This document shows, in pieces, positions 1-8,725 of a stretch of DNA of 64,000 bases. The notes beneath the pieces are model-generated. The model did not search any database. It saw nothing but the letters and a program-made list of their open reading frames with translations, and was not told the DNA's origin. The stretch is taken from assembly GCF_025857195.1 (NCBI RefSeq), contig NZ_CP109787.1:1863501-1927500 (forward strand). The letters run 5' to 3'. The stretch comes from Leisingera thetidis. GTDB lineage: Bacteria; Pseudomonadota; Alphaproteobacteria; Rhodobacterales; Rhodobacteraceae. Made by a program: the position numbers and the translations under genes. Position 1 is the first letter of the stretch, and every line of letters begins with the position of its first letter.

Positions 1-1334
1 AGCCCGGTTCCGGGACTCACAAATTGCACGATGCCTTCAGTTCGCGGGCGCACAAGATCGGCTTTGCGGATTACCGCTATCATGCCTGCCCGGTCACGTT
101 CTGGGATCTCTATGGCGAGCAGGGCCATCCCGTGCGCACCACCGTTGCCGAGATGGGCCCCTTGCTGCTGTCCCGGCTGCTGGAGCTGAGCGAGGCTCAG
201 GAGGGGATCCTCAACATTGCCTTCCGGCTGGCCGACGAGGAAGCGCTGCCGCTTCTGGACCTCAAGGACCTGCAGGCCCTGCTGGTCTGGATCGGCGAGA
301 ACCGCGCCCAGCTGTCGCTGCGCTACGGCAACGTCTCACCCGCGTCGATCGGCGCCATCCAGCGCCGTCTGCTGGTGCTGGAGAACCAAGGCGGAGCTGG
401 TCTGTTCGGAGAACCCGCGCTGGCGCTCAGCGATCTGATGCGCTGTGACGCTGCAGGCAAGGGCATGGTCAATATCCTGGCGGCGGACAAGCTGATGGCC
501 GCACCGGGACTCTATTCGACTTTCCTCTTGTGGCTGCTCAGCGAGCTGTTCGAGGAACTGCCCGAGGTGGGCGATCCGGACAAGCCGCGGCTGGTGTTCT
601 TCTTTGACGAGGCGCATTTGCTATTCGAAGACGCGCCCAAGGCGCTGGTCGACAAGGTCGAGCAGGTGGCCCGGCTGATCCGCTCCAAAGGGGTAGGGAT
701 CTATTTCATCACCCAGAACCCGGCGGATGTGCCGGAGGATATCCTGGGTCAGCTCGGCAACCGCATCCAGCACGCGCTGCGCGCCTTTACGGCCAAGGAC
801 CGCAAGAATCTGAAACTGGCCGCGGAGACCTACCGCGAAAACCCGCGGTTCCCGACCGAAGAGGCCATCCGGGAAGTTGGCGTCGGCGAGGCGGTCACCT
901 CCATGCTGCAGAAAAAGGGCGTGCCGGGCGTGGTGGAGCGCACCCTGATCCGTCCGCCGAGTTCTCAGCTGGGGCCAATCACGGCGGCAGAACGGTCTGC
1001 CATGCTGAAGGCCTCTGACATGGCGGGCAAATACGACAAGCCGCTGGACCGGCGTTCGGCTTATGAGATCCTGGGGCAGCGGGCCCTGGCTGCGGCACAG
1101 CAGGCTGAAGCTGCCGAAACAGAGGCGGAGCAGGCGCCGCAGCCGATGGCGCGGGAATTCAACGCCGCGCGCCGGTACTCCGGGGCACGGGTCAGCCGGT
1201 CGACCTCAAAGGCCCACCGTCAAAGGGATAGTTTCACTTCCGCAATGTCCGAGGCGGTTATCAAGGAACTGAAAGGCACCACCGGCCGCCGTATCGTCCG
1301 CGGCATTCTTGGCAGCCTGTTCAAGGGGCGCTGA
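1..1334 (+). CDS. HerA/YjgR-type ATPase (DUF853), 5'-truncated by window edge
   Basis: The reading frame is open to the left edge, so the true start lies outside the window; about 443 codons are visible. The protein matches the C-terminal part of the DUF853 family (E. coli YjgR, about 500 residues), HerA-like hexameric P-loop ATPases. The Walker A region is therefore off-window. A Walker B strand with acidic pair is visible (RLVFFFDEAHLLF), followed by a sensor-like segment (GVGIYFITQNPADVPEDIL) typical of HerA/VirB4-type motors. The C-terminal ~60 residues are Ala/Glu/Gln-rich and basic, as is usual for the family. The cellular role of YjgR-like proteins is not settled; a DNA- or nucleic-acid-translocating ATPase is inferred. 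A terminator hairpin follows directly. Confidence 0.85.
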   Translation, partial: PGSGTHKLHDAFSSRAHKIGFADYRYHACPVTFWDLYGEQGHPVRTTVAEMGPLLLSRLLELSEAQEGILNIAFRLADEEALPLLDLKDLQALLVWIGENRAQLSLRYGNVSPASIGAIQRRLLVLENQGGAGLFGEPALALSDLMRCDAAGKGMVNILAADKLMAAPGLYSTFLLWLLSELFEELPEVGDPDKPRLVFFFDEAHLLFEDAPKALVDKVEQVARLIRSKGVGIYFITQNPADVPEDILGQLGNRIQHALRAFTAKDRKNLKLAAETYRENPRFPTEEAIREVGVGEAVTSMLQKKGVPGVVERTLIRPPSSQLGPITAAERSAMLKASDMAGKYDKPLDRRSAYEILGQRALAAAQQAEAAETEAEQAPQPMAREFNAARRYSGARVSRSTSKAHRQRDSFTSAMSEAVIKELKGTTGRRIVRGILGSLFKGR

Positions 1335-1344
1335 TCCAATTAGG

Positions 1345-1376
1345 ACGGCGGCCGCCAATGCTCAGCCGCCGTTTTT
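1345..1376 (+). terminator. Rho-independent terminator after the HerA-type gene
   Basis: ACGGCGGC (1345-1352) pairs with GCCGCCGT (1365-1372), and T residues run through 1372-1376. It starts 11 bases after the stop codon of the upstream gene. The right arm overlaps the last codons of the convergent lipoprotein gene. Confidence 0.75.
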
Positions 1377-1610
1377 CTGGCGCAGGCCTTCGTTCCTGCA
1401 GATGGCATCAGCCTGCTCGACGCTCATGCTGTCCGGGCGCAGAATGGAGCGGTCCCACAAGACCCGGTCTTTCGTGTACAGCTGACAGACGACAACCCCT
1501 GCGCTGGTTTGGATCTGCACCGGCTCGGTTTCGTAATTTTCCGGGCTGACACAACCGCCCAGCGCTGTCGCAAAACCTGCGAAAATCAGAATCTTGTGGT
1601 TGATTACCAT
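1362..1610 (-). CDS. Small outer-membrane-type lipoprotein, function unknown
   Basis: An 82-residue protein with a classic lipoprotein signal: basic N-terminus (MVINHK), hydrophobic stretch ILIFAGFATA, then lipobox LGGC with Cys at residue 19, followed by SPE. The residue after Cys is Ser, which by the E. coli +2 rule favours outer-membrane sorting (inference for this organism). The mature part is about 64 residues with two further Cys (VVCQLY, AICRNE) that could pair. An AGGTGA ribosome-binding site sits about 7 bases before the ATG. I do not recognise a named family. It converges on the HerA-type gene and is followed upstream by the liv operon terminator, so it is probably transcribed alone. 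Confidence 0.75.
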   Translation of the reverse strand: MVINHKILIFAGFATALGGCVSPENYETEPVQIQTSAGVVVCQLYTKDRVLWDRSILRPDSMSVEQADAICRNEGLRQKNGG

Positions 1611-1721
1611 AGCTGTCTCACCTCAATCTGTTACTTTCCGGCTATCACATAGGTGGAAATAAGTCATTAAAGACCGTGGGTTCCGCGCGTGCCCCCGCGC
1701 ATTCCCCCCTATGCCCTCCCG

Positions 1722-1755
1722 AAAAAACTGCCGCTCAGAATTTTCCGAGCGGCAG
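1722..1755 (-). terminator. Rho-independent terminator of the liv operon
   Basis: On the minus strand, CTGCCGCTC (1755-1747) pairs with GAGCGGCAG (1736-1728) across a 10-base loop, followed by six T residues (1727-1722). It lies 45 bases beyond the livM stop codon. Confidence 0.85.
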
Positions 1756-1799
1756 GCTTTCGTTTCAGTTTTTTGGCTGCTTGCGCGCTAGCATATGCA

Positions 1800-3122
1800 T
1801 CACTTCTCCGGAATCAGCCCGCGCGGGCTGAATCTCAGCACCAGCAGAAGGATCAGCCCCATGGTGAACAAACGCATGTGCGAGGCACTTTCCAGCAAGT
1901 GGGATTTCAGTGGGCTGCCTTCGGCCATGCCGGAGGTGACAACCTCCATCAGCAGAATGCCCATCGGCTCCACCTTGATCCAGAAGAACCAGATCAGCAT
2001 GCCGCCCAGAACCGCGCCGAAGTTGTTGCCGGAACCGCCCACGATCACCATCACCCAGATGAGGAAGGTAAAGCGCAGCGGGTTGTAAGTGCCCGGCGTC
2101 AGCTGGCTGTCCAGCGTGGTCATCATGGCCCCGGCAATGCCGCAGATCGCAGAGCCCAGCACGAAGATCTGCAAATGGCGGCGGGTGACATCCTTGCCCA
2201 TGGCTTCGGCGGCGACCTCATTGTCGCGGATCGCGCGCATCATCCGGCCCCAGGGGCTTTTCAACGCCATCTGCGCCATCCACAAAATCACCAGCAGCAC
2301 CGCGGCGAACATCACCGCATAGCCCGCCTTTACATAAACGGTCGAGGCGGTGACCGGGTCCATGCCCCAGCTGGCAGCGCGCTCCACAAAGGACAGATCG
2401 TTTTGCAGATCCACCTCATAGGGCAGCGGACGGGGCAGGCCGACCACGTTCTTCACGCCGCGCGACAGCCAGTCCTCGTTCTTGAGCACCGCGATGATGA
2501 TCTCTGCAATCCCCAGCGTGGCAATTGCCAGATAGTCCGAGCGCAGGCCCAGAGCCGTCTTGCCGATCAGCCAGGCAGCTCCAGCCGCCAGCAGACCGCC
2601 CGCGGGCCAGGCCAGCAGCACCGGCAGGTCGAGGCCGCCGATATTGCCTTGCAGCGCCGGGTTGATCGCCTCGACGCGGCCCACTGCCGGGTCGAAAATG
2701 GCCCGGTAAACGAAAAAGCCCGAGGCCATAACAGCCAGCAGCACCAGCGTTCTTGCTTTCCCCGCGGGCATGTTCCTGGTGATCATCACCGCAGCCACAA
2801 CCGTCAGCGCGCCCAGAACCAGCGCCATCAGGATGCCGATCCCGCCCGAGGACCAGGCCTCGGGGATCACCGGAGTCGAGGTCAGCACCACGGCCAGCCC
2901 GCCAAGCGCGGTAAAGCCCATGATGCCGACGTTGAACAGGCCGGCAAAGCCCCACTGTATATTCACGCCGATCGCCATGATGGCCGAGATCAGCCCCATG
3001 TTCAGGATCACCAGCGCCGAGTTCCAGGAGCCGGAGAAGAACAGGAAATCCGTGGCACCTTCCAGCAGGATCAGCACGCCGACAAAGACAAAGAGAAGGG
3101 AATGTTTCATGGTGTCGCTCAT
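1800..3122 (-). CDS. livM: Branched-chain amino acid ABC transporter permease (LivM type)
   Basis: A 440-residue multi-spanning inner-membrane permease of the BPD_transp_2 family. Hydrophobic helices run through most of the chain, with the family's cytoplasmic EAA-like loop around residues 280-310 (GRMMRAIRDNEVAAEAMGKD) that contacts the ATPases. The start was chosen because its ATG overlaps the livH stop (ATGA), giving translational coupling. At 440 residues it is somewhat longer than many LivM proteins because of an extended first third with additional hydrophobic segments and a periplasmic loop (about 110-170). It is the last gene of the operon before a strong terminator. The exact substrate (branched-chain amino acids, other amino acids, amides, urea) cannot be read from sequence. 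Confidence 0.9.
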   Translation of the reverse strand: MSDTMKHSLLFVFVGVLILLEGATDFLFFSGSWNSALVILNMGLISAIMAIGVNIQWGFAGLFNVGIMGFTALGGLAVVLTSTPVIPEAWSSGGIGILMALVLGALTVVAAVMITRNMPAGKARTLVLLAVMASGFFVYRAIFDPAVGRVEAINPALQGNIGGLDLPVLLAWPAGGLLAAGAAWLIGKTALGLRSDYLAIATLGIAEIIIAVLKNEDWLSRGVKNVVGLPRPLPYEVDLQNDLSFVERAASWGMDPVTASTVYVKAGYAVMFAAVLLVILWMAQMALKSPWGRMMRAIRDNEVAAEAMGKDVTRRHLQIFVLGSAICGIAGAMMTTLDSQLTPGTYNPLRFTFLIWVMVIVGGSGNNFGAVLGGMLIWFFWIKVEPMGILLMEVVTSGMAEGSPLKSHLLESASHMRLFTMGLILLLVLRFSPRGLIPEK

Positions 3123-4129
3123 ACCGCTTTCCCTTTGAAGAGGCCGGTGGGCTTGAACAGGAGGACGACAACCAGGATCGCAAAGGAAACCGCGAACTTG
3201 TAGTCGGTGCTGAGGAGCTGAACCAGCCCGTCGGGGGCCAGGCTGTCGGGCAGCCCGTAGGTCAGTACTTTTTTCCAGGCATAGGTGATTGTCACCTCGG
3301 AGAAGGCGATGATGAACCCGCCGGCAATCGCGCCCAGCGGATTGCCGAGACCGCCGACGATGGCCGAGGCGAAGATCGGCAGCAGAAGCTGGAAATAGGT
3401 GAAGGGTTTGAATGACTTGTCGAGGCCGTAAAGCACCCCGGCAATGGTCGCCAGCGCCGCGACGATCATCCAGGTGTACATCACCACCCGTTCCGGATTG
3501 ATGCCCGAGAGCAGCGCCAGATCCTCGTTGTCCGAATAGGCGCGCATCGACTTGCCGGTGCGGGTCTTGTTGAGGAACCAGAACAGCAGCGCCACCACGA
3601 TCACCGCGGTGATCACCGTCAGCGCCTCGGTGGTCTTGATGGCCAGGCCTTCCTGCAGCCCGGTCAGTTCCTTGAAGGTCCGCGCCGAAATCACGAAACG
3701 TTCGCCATCGGTAAAACGCTGATCGCCGGGACCGATGATGAAACGCACGATGCCGTTCATGATGAACATCACCCCGAGCGAAACCATGACGAAGATCACC
3801 GGCTTCGCCTTTTGCTGCCGGTAAAACCTATAGACGGTCCGGTCAGTGAACAGCGCGAGGCCGATGGTGCCCAGAATGCCAAACGGCAGCGCCAGCAGCG
3901 CCGTCGGCAGCGGGCCTGCACTCAGACCCATCGCCTGGAACCACCAGGTGAAGAGGATCGTCACCATCGCGCCGAACGCCATGGTGTCGCCATGGGCAAA
4001 GTTCGAGAACCGCAGGATCCCGTAGATCAGCGTCACCCCCAGCGCGCCAAGCGCCAGCTGGCTGCCATAGGCCAGCCCGGGGACAACAACATAGTTGGTA
4101 AGCGCCACAAGGGCGTTGAGAAGATCCAT
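3119..4129 (-). CDS. livH: Branched-chain amino acid ABC transporter permease (LivH type)
   Basis: A permease of the LivH/BPD_transp_2 family, about 336 residues from the chosen start (MDLLNALVALTNYVVVPG). The N-terminal segment includes the family signature region LIYGILRFSNFAHGD, and a conserved loop around residues 195-215 (KTRTGKSMRAYSDNEDLALL) corresponds to the ATPase-docking loop. A longer start six codons upstream (4147) is possible. The 4129 start is preferred because homologous LivH proteins begin there, an AAAAGG ribosome-binding site is correctly spaced, and its A is shared with the stop codon of the preceding small gene (TAATG). It forms the membrane channel with LivM. Confidence 0.9.
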   Translation of the reverse strand: MDLLNALVALTNYVVVPGLAYGSQLALGALGVTLIYGILRFSNFAHGDTMAFGAMVTILFTWWFQAMGLSAGPLPTALLALPFGILGTIGLALFTDRTVYRFYRQQKAKPVIFVMVSLGVMFIMNGIVRFIIGPGDQRFTDGERFVISARTFKELTGLQEGLAIKTTEALTVITAVIVVALLFWFLNKTRTGKSMRAYSDNEDLALLSGINPERVVMYTWMIVAALATIAGVLYGLDKSFKPFTYFQLLLPIFASAIVGGLGNPLGAIAGGFIIAFSEVTITYAWKKVLTYGLPDSLAPDGLVQLLSTDYKFAVSFAILVVVLLFKPTGLFKGKAV

Positions 4130-4548
4130 TAGAACACCTTTTCGCAAGGTCCAGTGAACACGCGCCTTGCTTGCTCGTATTCCGTGTATCGTCGAGGCTG
4201 GGTCCAGAGCGTCGCCGAAAACTCATTTTCTTTGTTTGTTGTCAAAAACAAGGATCGGTGAGATGCTTCGTCTTCACTACGCGCCGTAAGCATTTTCTGC
4301 GGGGACTTGATTGTCCATTCGGCTCCAGACACGTCGATCTTGTCCAGTACTTGGCCAGCTTCGGAAACGTGCTCGACGGCGAAAATTCCAAAATTTGTTT
4401 CAACTTTTTGCGGCGGTTGCCCCGAAAATTCCAAGCTGAGGCTCTCGTTTGCACATACAGTTTCGGCTGTACAAACTTCTTTGAGCAGACAGGGCTCGGC
4501 TGAAACACCAGAAGACAGCGCGAGGTATATTGGTATAGCGATCTTCAT
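4129..4548 (-). CDS. Small secreted four-cysteine protein inside the liv operon, unknown function
   Basis: A 139-residue protein with a short signal peptide (MKIAIPIYLALSSGVSA, probable cleavage before EPC) and four Cys in the mature chain (residues 20, 26, 32 and 135), suggesting two disulfides in the periplasm. The body is predicted to be beta-rich and hydrophilic. Its ATG is three bases after the livF stop and its TAA overlaps the livH ATG by one base, so it is cotranslated as part of the liv operon. Base composition is visibly more AT-rich than the flanking liv genes, hinting at acquisition or relaxed codon use. I do not recognise a family. A role as an accessory periplasmic protein of the transporter is only inference from position. 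Confidence 0.7.
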   Translation of the reverse strand: MKIAIPIYLALSSGVSAEPCLLKEVCTAETVCANESLSLEFSGQPPQKVETNFGIFAVEHVSEAGQVLDKIDVSGAEWTIKSPQKMLTARSEDEASHRSLFLTTNKENEFSATLWTQPRRYTEYEQARRVFTGPCEKVF

Positions 4549-4551
4549 ACC

Positions 4552-5268
4552 TCACCCCCCCAAGAACGACTTGCGCACTTCGGGATCGGCCAGCAGCTCC
4601 TTGCCGGTGCCGGTATAGGCATTGCGCCCCTGCACCAGAACATAGCCTTTGTCCGCGATCTCAAGCGCTTGCTTGGCGTTCTGCTCCACCATCAGGATCG
4701 GCAGCCCGGTGCGGGCGACCTCGATGATGCGGTCGAACAGCTCATCCATCACGATAGGGGAAACACCTGCGGTGGGTTCGTCCAGCATCAGAACCTTGGG
4801 CTTGGTCATCAGCGCGCGGCCCACGGCCACTTGCTGGCGCTGACCGCCGGACAGCTCGCCTGCCGGCTGGTTGCGCTTTTCCTTCAGGATCGGGAACAGG
4901 TGATAGACCTGCTCCATCGTGTCCGCAAAATCATCGGTGCGGATGAAGGCGCCCATCTCCAGGTTTTCCTCCACCGTCATCGAGGTGAAGATATTGCTGG
5001 TCTGCGGCACAAACCCCATGCCCTTGACAACCCGGTCCTGCGGGCTGAGCGCGGTGATATCCTCACCGCCGAGCCGCACCGATCCGGAGCGCACGTTCAG
5101 CATCCCGAACACCGCCTTCATGGCGGTGGACTTGCCGGCCCCGTTCGGGCCGACGATCACGGCGATTTCGCCGGGGTTCACGGCGATGGTGCAGTCATGC
5201 AGGATATCCGGCCCCTTGCCGTACCCGCCTGTCATGCCGTCGCCAATCAAAAAGGGTTCAGACATCAA
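4552..5268 (-). CDS. livF: Branched-chain amino acid ABC transporter ATP-binding protein (LivF type)
   Basis: A 238-residue ABC ATPase of the LivF subfamily. Walker A is GPNGAGKST (about residues 39-47), the signature is LSGGQRQQVA, Walker B is VLMLDEPTAG, and the H-loop region is replaced by the LivF-typical ILMVEQNAKQAL (Gln after Glu, rather than the usual His switch context seen in LivG). Length is normal for LivF. Together with LivG it forms the heterodimeric motor on the cytoplasmic face of the LivHM channel. The stop codon is three bases before the start of the embedded small secreted protein. Confidence 0.92.
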   Translation of the reverse strand: MMSEPFLIGDGMTGGYGKGPDILHDCTIAVNPGEIAVIVGPNGAGKSTAMKAVFGMLNVRSGSVRLGGEDITALSPQDRVVKGMGFVPQTSNIFTSMTVEENLEMGAFIRTDDFADTMEQVYHLFPILKEKRNQPAGELSGGQRQQVAVGRALMTKPKVLMLDEPTAGVSPIVMDELFDRIIEVARTGLPILMVEQNAKQALEIADKGYVLVQGRNAYTGTGKELLADPEVRKSFLGG

Positions 5269-5341
5269 AGGCCTCCCTTGTTCATCTGGCTGAAAATATC
5301 CCGGGGGTTCGGGGGCTGGCCCTCAACGCTCACCGTGCCGC

Positions 5342-6130
5342 TCATCCTGCGGTTTCCAGCTTGTCTTTGTTCTTCAGGCCGGTGCCCAGATAGGCTTCGA
5401 TCACCTGCTCATTCGCCTTGATCTCATCCAGGGTGCCTTCGGCCAGCTTCTTGCCCTCGGCCATGCAGATCACCGGGTCGCACAGGCGGTCGATGAATTC
5501 CATGTCGTGCTCGATCACCACAAAGGTATAGCCGCGCTCTTCATTCAGGCGCTTGATGGCATCGGCAATGGTGTAAAGCAGGGTGCGGTTCACGCCGGCG
5601 CCGACCTCGTCCAGAAAGACGATCTTGGCGTCCACCATCATGGTGCGGCCCAGTTCCAGCAGCTTTTTCTGGCCGCCCGAGATCTCGCCCGCCTTCAGAT
5701 CGGCGATATGGCTGATGGTCAGGAATTCCAGCACCTCATCCGCCTTGGCGCGCAGCGCGCGTTCCTCTTCGGCGATCCGCTTGCGGCCGAACCAGGTGTT
5801 CCACAGCGACTCGCCCGATTGCGCGCCCGGCACCATCATCAGGTTTTCCCGGCAGGTCATCGAGGAGAACTCATGCGCGATCTGGAAGGTGCGCAGCAGC
5901 CCCTTGTGGAACAGCTGGTGCGGGGGCAGGCCGGTGATATCTTCGCCGTCCATGGTGACACGGCCGGAGGTCGGCGGCAGAACACCCGCGATTACATTGA
6001 ACAAAGTGGTCTTGCCGGCGCCGTTCGGGCCGATCAAACCGGTTATGGAGCCCTTAGCGATTTCCAGCGAAGCGCCGTCCACCGCTTGGAACCCGCCGAA
6101 GTGCTTATGCAAGTCCTCGACGACGATCAT
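5342..6130 (-). CDS. livG: Branched-chain amino acid ABC transporter ATP-binding protein (LivG type)
   Basis: A 262-residue ABC ATPase of the LivG subfamily. Walker A is GPNGAGKTT, the signature is ISGGQKKLLE, Walker B is IVFLDEVGAG, and the H-loop is VVIEHDMEF. The segment between Walker A and the signature carries the LivG-type insertion (about residues 95-130). 'EVGAGVN' replaces the more common 'EPxAGLN' after Walker B; the catalytic Glu is retained. Separated from livF by 73 bases and from livK by about 98 bases, which allows transcript processing between the binding-protein gene and the rest. Confidence 0.92.
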   Translation of the reverse strand: MIVVEDLHKHFGGFQAVDGASLEIAKGSITGLIGPNGAGKTTLFNVIAGVLPPTSGRVTMDGEDITGLPPHQLFHKGLLRTFQIAHEFSSMTCRENLMMVPGAQSGESLWNTWFGRKRIAEEERALRAKADEVLEFLTISHIADLKAGEISGGQKKLLELGRTMMVDAKIVFLDEVGAGVNRTLLYTIADAIKRLNEERGYTFVVIEHDMEFIDRLCDPVICMAEGKKLAEGTLDEIKANEQVIEAYLGTGLKNKDKLETAG

Positions 6131-6228
6131 GTCATTTCATCCCCTGCCGCAGTTTTGCGGCGTTTTTAAATTTGGAACAGCCCGGGCGGAACCCGGGCTG
6201 ATCTTTCGCGTGTCTTTTCAGTTTCTTA

Positions 6229-7422
6229 TCAGCGGAACTTGACGGTTTCGATTTTTCCGCCCTGAACTTCGACTTCACGGTAGGAGCCAGCGCTCTCACC
6301 GGGGCCGATCAGCTCAACGCCGGTCGCGCCCTGATAGTCGATCTCACCGCCGGCGGCGAGAATTTCCAGTGCCTTGCCCAGCTCGCCGGGGTTGATCGGC
6401 TCGCCGGGGGCATTGGCAACGTCAAGGATCTTGCCCATGTAATCTGCCGCGTCAGTGGAGTTGGCAGCCTGCATGGCCAGCAGGAACAACGCAGCTGCGT
6501 CATAGGATTCCGGGGCATAGGCCGACGTGCCGTCAAAGCCCGCTTCCTTGGCCATTTCAGCGAAGATCTTGGACCCTTCGCTGTCCGATCCCGCAATCTG
6601 GCCAAACGAGCCATCAAGGTCCGGGCCGACGTTTGCGGGCAGGGAGTCGCCAATCATGCCGTCAGGCAGCCCGAATTTGTCAAAGGCACCGCTGTCGAGC
6701 GCGCCTTGAATGATGCCCAGACCGCCCTGATCCAAATAGCCGGCCACGACCAGAACGTCGCCGCCAGCCGAGGCCAGGGACCCGACTTCGGCGGAATAGT
6801 CGCCTTTGCCGTCTTCGTGGGCCGCAACGATTGTGACTGTGCCGCCGGAGGCTTCAAACGCGGATTGAATGGAATCCGCAAGGCCCTTGCCATAGTCGTT
6901 GTTGGTATAGGTCAAGGCGATCGAGGACACGCCGCGCTCGTTCAGGACGTCGGCCATGATCTGGCCTTGGCGCGCATCAGACGGGGTCGTGCGGAAGAAC
7001 AGGCCGTTGTCTTCCATCGTGCTCAGCCCGGGCGAGCTGGCCGACGGCGAAATCATCACCATGCCGTTCGGAATAGCCACATTCTGCAGAACTGCGCCTG
7101 TCACCCCCGAGCAGTCACCGCCGACAATGCCGTTCACGCCTTCAGAAATGATCTTCTCAGCGTTTGCCACAGCCAGACCGTTGTCGACGCAGCCGTTGTC
7201 GGCACGCACGGAGGTGACTGTTGCGCTGTCCAGCAGCTTGCCGGACTTGGTGACTTCTTCCATGGCCAGTTCCGCGCCGCTGGCCATTGCAGGCGTCAGC
7301 GATTCAATCGGGCCGGTGAATCCGAACAGAATTCCCAGTTTCACTTCCTTGGCGTGGCCGCCGGCATATGCGGTGCCAGCCGTCAGCGCAGCGGCCGCGG
7401 TGGCCATCAGCAGTTTCTTCAT
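6229..7422 (-). CDS. livK: ABC transporter periplasmic substrate-binding protein (LivK/Leu-Ile-Val type)
   Basis: A 397-residue periplasmic binding protein of the Peripla_BP_6 class. The signal peptide is MKKLLMATAAAALTAGTAYA, cleaved before GGHAKEVKLG. The internal start at 7422 was chosen over an upstream one because it opens directly on the signal peptide and has a GGGAG ribosome-binding site. Family features include the early strand KLGILFGFTGP and a disulfide-capable Cys pair (DNGCVDNG and GGDCSGV). It is the first gene of the operon and likely the most expressed. Just upstream (7442-7455) lies the inverted repeat GAACA-AAAA-TGTTC, a possible operator. Ligand specificity is not deducible. 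Confidence 0.92.
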   Translation of the reverse strand: MKKLLMATAAAALTAGTAYAGGHAKEVKLGILFGFTGPIESLTPAMASGAELAMEEVTKSGKLLDSATVTSVRADNGCVDNGLAVANAEKIISEGVNGIVGGDCSGVTGAVLQNVAIPNGMVMISPSASSPGLSTMEDNGLFFRTTPSDARQGQIMADVLNERGVSSIALTYTNNDYGKGLADSIQSAFEASGGTVTIVAAHEDGKGDYSAEVGSLASAGGDVLVVAGYLDQGGLGIIQGALDSGAFDKFGLPDGMIGDSLPANVGPDLDGSFGQIAGSDSEGSKIFAEMAKEAGFDGTSAYAPESYDAAALFLLAMQAANSTDAADYMGKILDVANAPGEPINPGELGKALEILAAGGEIDYQGATGVELIGPGESAGSYREVEVQGGKIETVKFR

Positions 7423-7611
7423 TTGAAAACTCCCATTGTTGGAACAAAAATGTTCACATCGGACCCTAGGCAAGCCGGTTGAAAAAGGAAAGTCCTATTG
7501 AACCGGAACAGTTTTCCTAAGGCCGCTTGGTCCAGGCTGCGCGTCTTCAGGATCCCCGGATGCAGCGCCGGCGCGGATTTACCGTGGAATCAGCAGAAGG
7601 AAAAGACCTCC

Positions 7612-8715
7612 ATGTTGCAGTTTATCCGCCGTCTGGCAGCCGCCGTGACTCTCCTGCCGGTTTTCTCGCCTGCGCTGGCTGAAAATCTCGCAACCAGCCA
7701 GGGAGAGCTTAGCCTGACCCGTGTGGCGGGAGGGTTCGATGTGCCCTGGGCGTTTGGCTTCCTGCCGGATGGCGGTGTGCTGGTGACCGAGCGTGGCGGG
7801 CACCTGTTTCATGTCCGCGGCGGACAAAAGAAACGGGTCAGCGGCACCCCTGAGGTGGCCGCCGAAGGGCAGGGCGGGCTGCTCGATGTGATGGTGCCGC
7901 GGGACTTTGCCCAAAGCCGGGAAGTGTTTCTCACCTATGCAAAACGCCAGGGGCGCGGGGCGGGCACGGCGCTGGCCGCCGGGCAGCTCAACCCGGACAA
8001 CACCAGGCTGGTCAATGTCAGGGTGTTGTTCGAAGCCGCCCCCGGCGCGCGGGGCGGCCGGCATTTCGGCGCCCGCGTGGTCGAGGCGCGGGACGGCACC
8101 CTGTTTCTCTCGCTGGGCGAGCGCGGCGACCGCCCCAGCGCGCAGGACCTGCGGCTGCATCAGGGATCAGTGGTGCGGATCAACCGTGATGGCACGGTCC
8201 CTGCCAGCAATCCGTTCATCGGCACGCAGGGCGCCCAGCCGGAGATCTGGTCCTACGGGCACCGCAATCCGCAAGGCATGGCGCTGGATCTGCAAGGCAA
8301 CCTCTGGGTCGCAGAACACGGCGCCAAAGGCGGCGATGAGGTCAACCGGGTCCGCAAGGGCGCCAATTACGGCTGGCCGGTGATCTCCTACGGGCGCCAT
8401 TACTCCGGCGCCCGGATCGGCGAGGGCTCCGCGAAACCTGGCATGGAACAGCCGGAGTGGTACTGGGACCCCTCCATCGCACCGTCCGGCATGATGATCT
8501 ACTCCGGCAGGATGTGGCCTGCGTGGCGTGGCGATATTTTTGTGGGCTCGCTCAAGTTCGACTACATTTCCCGCCTGTCCGGAACCGCTCTCAAGGAGGT
8601 GGAGCAATTGCGCAGCGGCGAGACCGGCCGCATCCGCGACGTGCAGGAGGCACCGGACGGCAGCATTTGGTTTGCTTCGGAAACAGAGGGCGCAATATTC
8701 CGGCTGGCCCGGTAG
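7612..8715 (+). CDS. PQQ-dependent soluble aldose sugar dehydrogenase (GSDH family)
   Basis: A 367-residue secreted six-bladed beta-propeller of the glucose/sorbosone dehydrogenase family (E. coli YliI type), which oxidises aldose sugars with pyrroloquinoline quinone in the periplasm. The start at 7612 gives a proper signal peptide (MLQFIRRLAAAVTLLPVFSPALA, cleaved before ENLA) and follows an AGAAGG ribosome-binding site; an upstream TTG start would bury it. Family landmarks are VPWAFGFLPDGGVLVTERGG near the N-terminus, the middle segment EIWSYGHRNPQGMALD (PQQ-contacting His/Arg region), and GANYGWPVISYGRHYSG. No PQQ biosynthesis genes are in the window. It is divergent from livK and convergent with the GlxA-type regulator gene. 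Confidence 0.88.
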   Translation: MLQFIRRLAAAVTLLPVFSPALAENLATSQGELSLTRVAGGFDVPWAFGFLPDGGVLVTERGGHLFHVRGGQKKRVSGTPEVAAEGQGGLLDVMVPRDFAQSREVFLTYAKRQGRGAGTALAAGQLNPDNTRLVNVRVLFEAAPGARGGRHFGARVVEARDGTLFLSLGERGDRPSAQDLRLHQGSVVRINRDGTVPASNPFIGTQGAQPEIWSYGHRNPQGMALDLQGNLWVAEHGAKGGDEVNRVRKGANYGWPVISYGRHYSGARIGEGSAKPGMEQPEWYWDPSIAPSGMMIYSGRMWPAWRGDIFVGSLKFDYISRLSGTALKEVEQLRSGETGRIRDVQEAPDGSIWFASETEGAIFRLAR

Positions 8716-8725
8716 AACGCTCCCT

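Noticed and set aside
1689..3203. Long open frame on the plus strand, rich in His, Gln and Arg
   Set aside because: It is the antisense shadow of livM: composition is abnormal (His/Gln/Arg-rich), there is no ribosome-binding site, and livM is an obvious permease.
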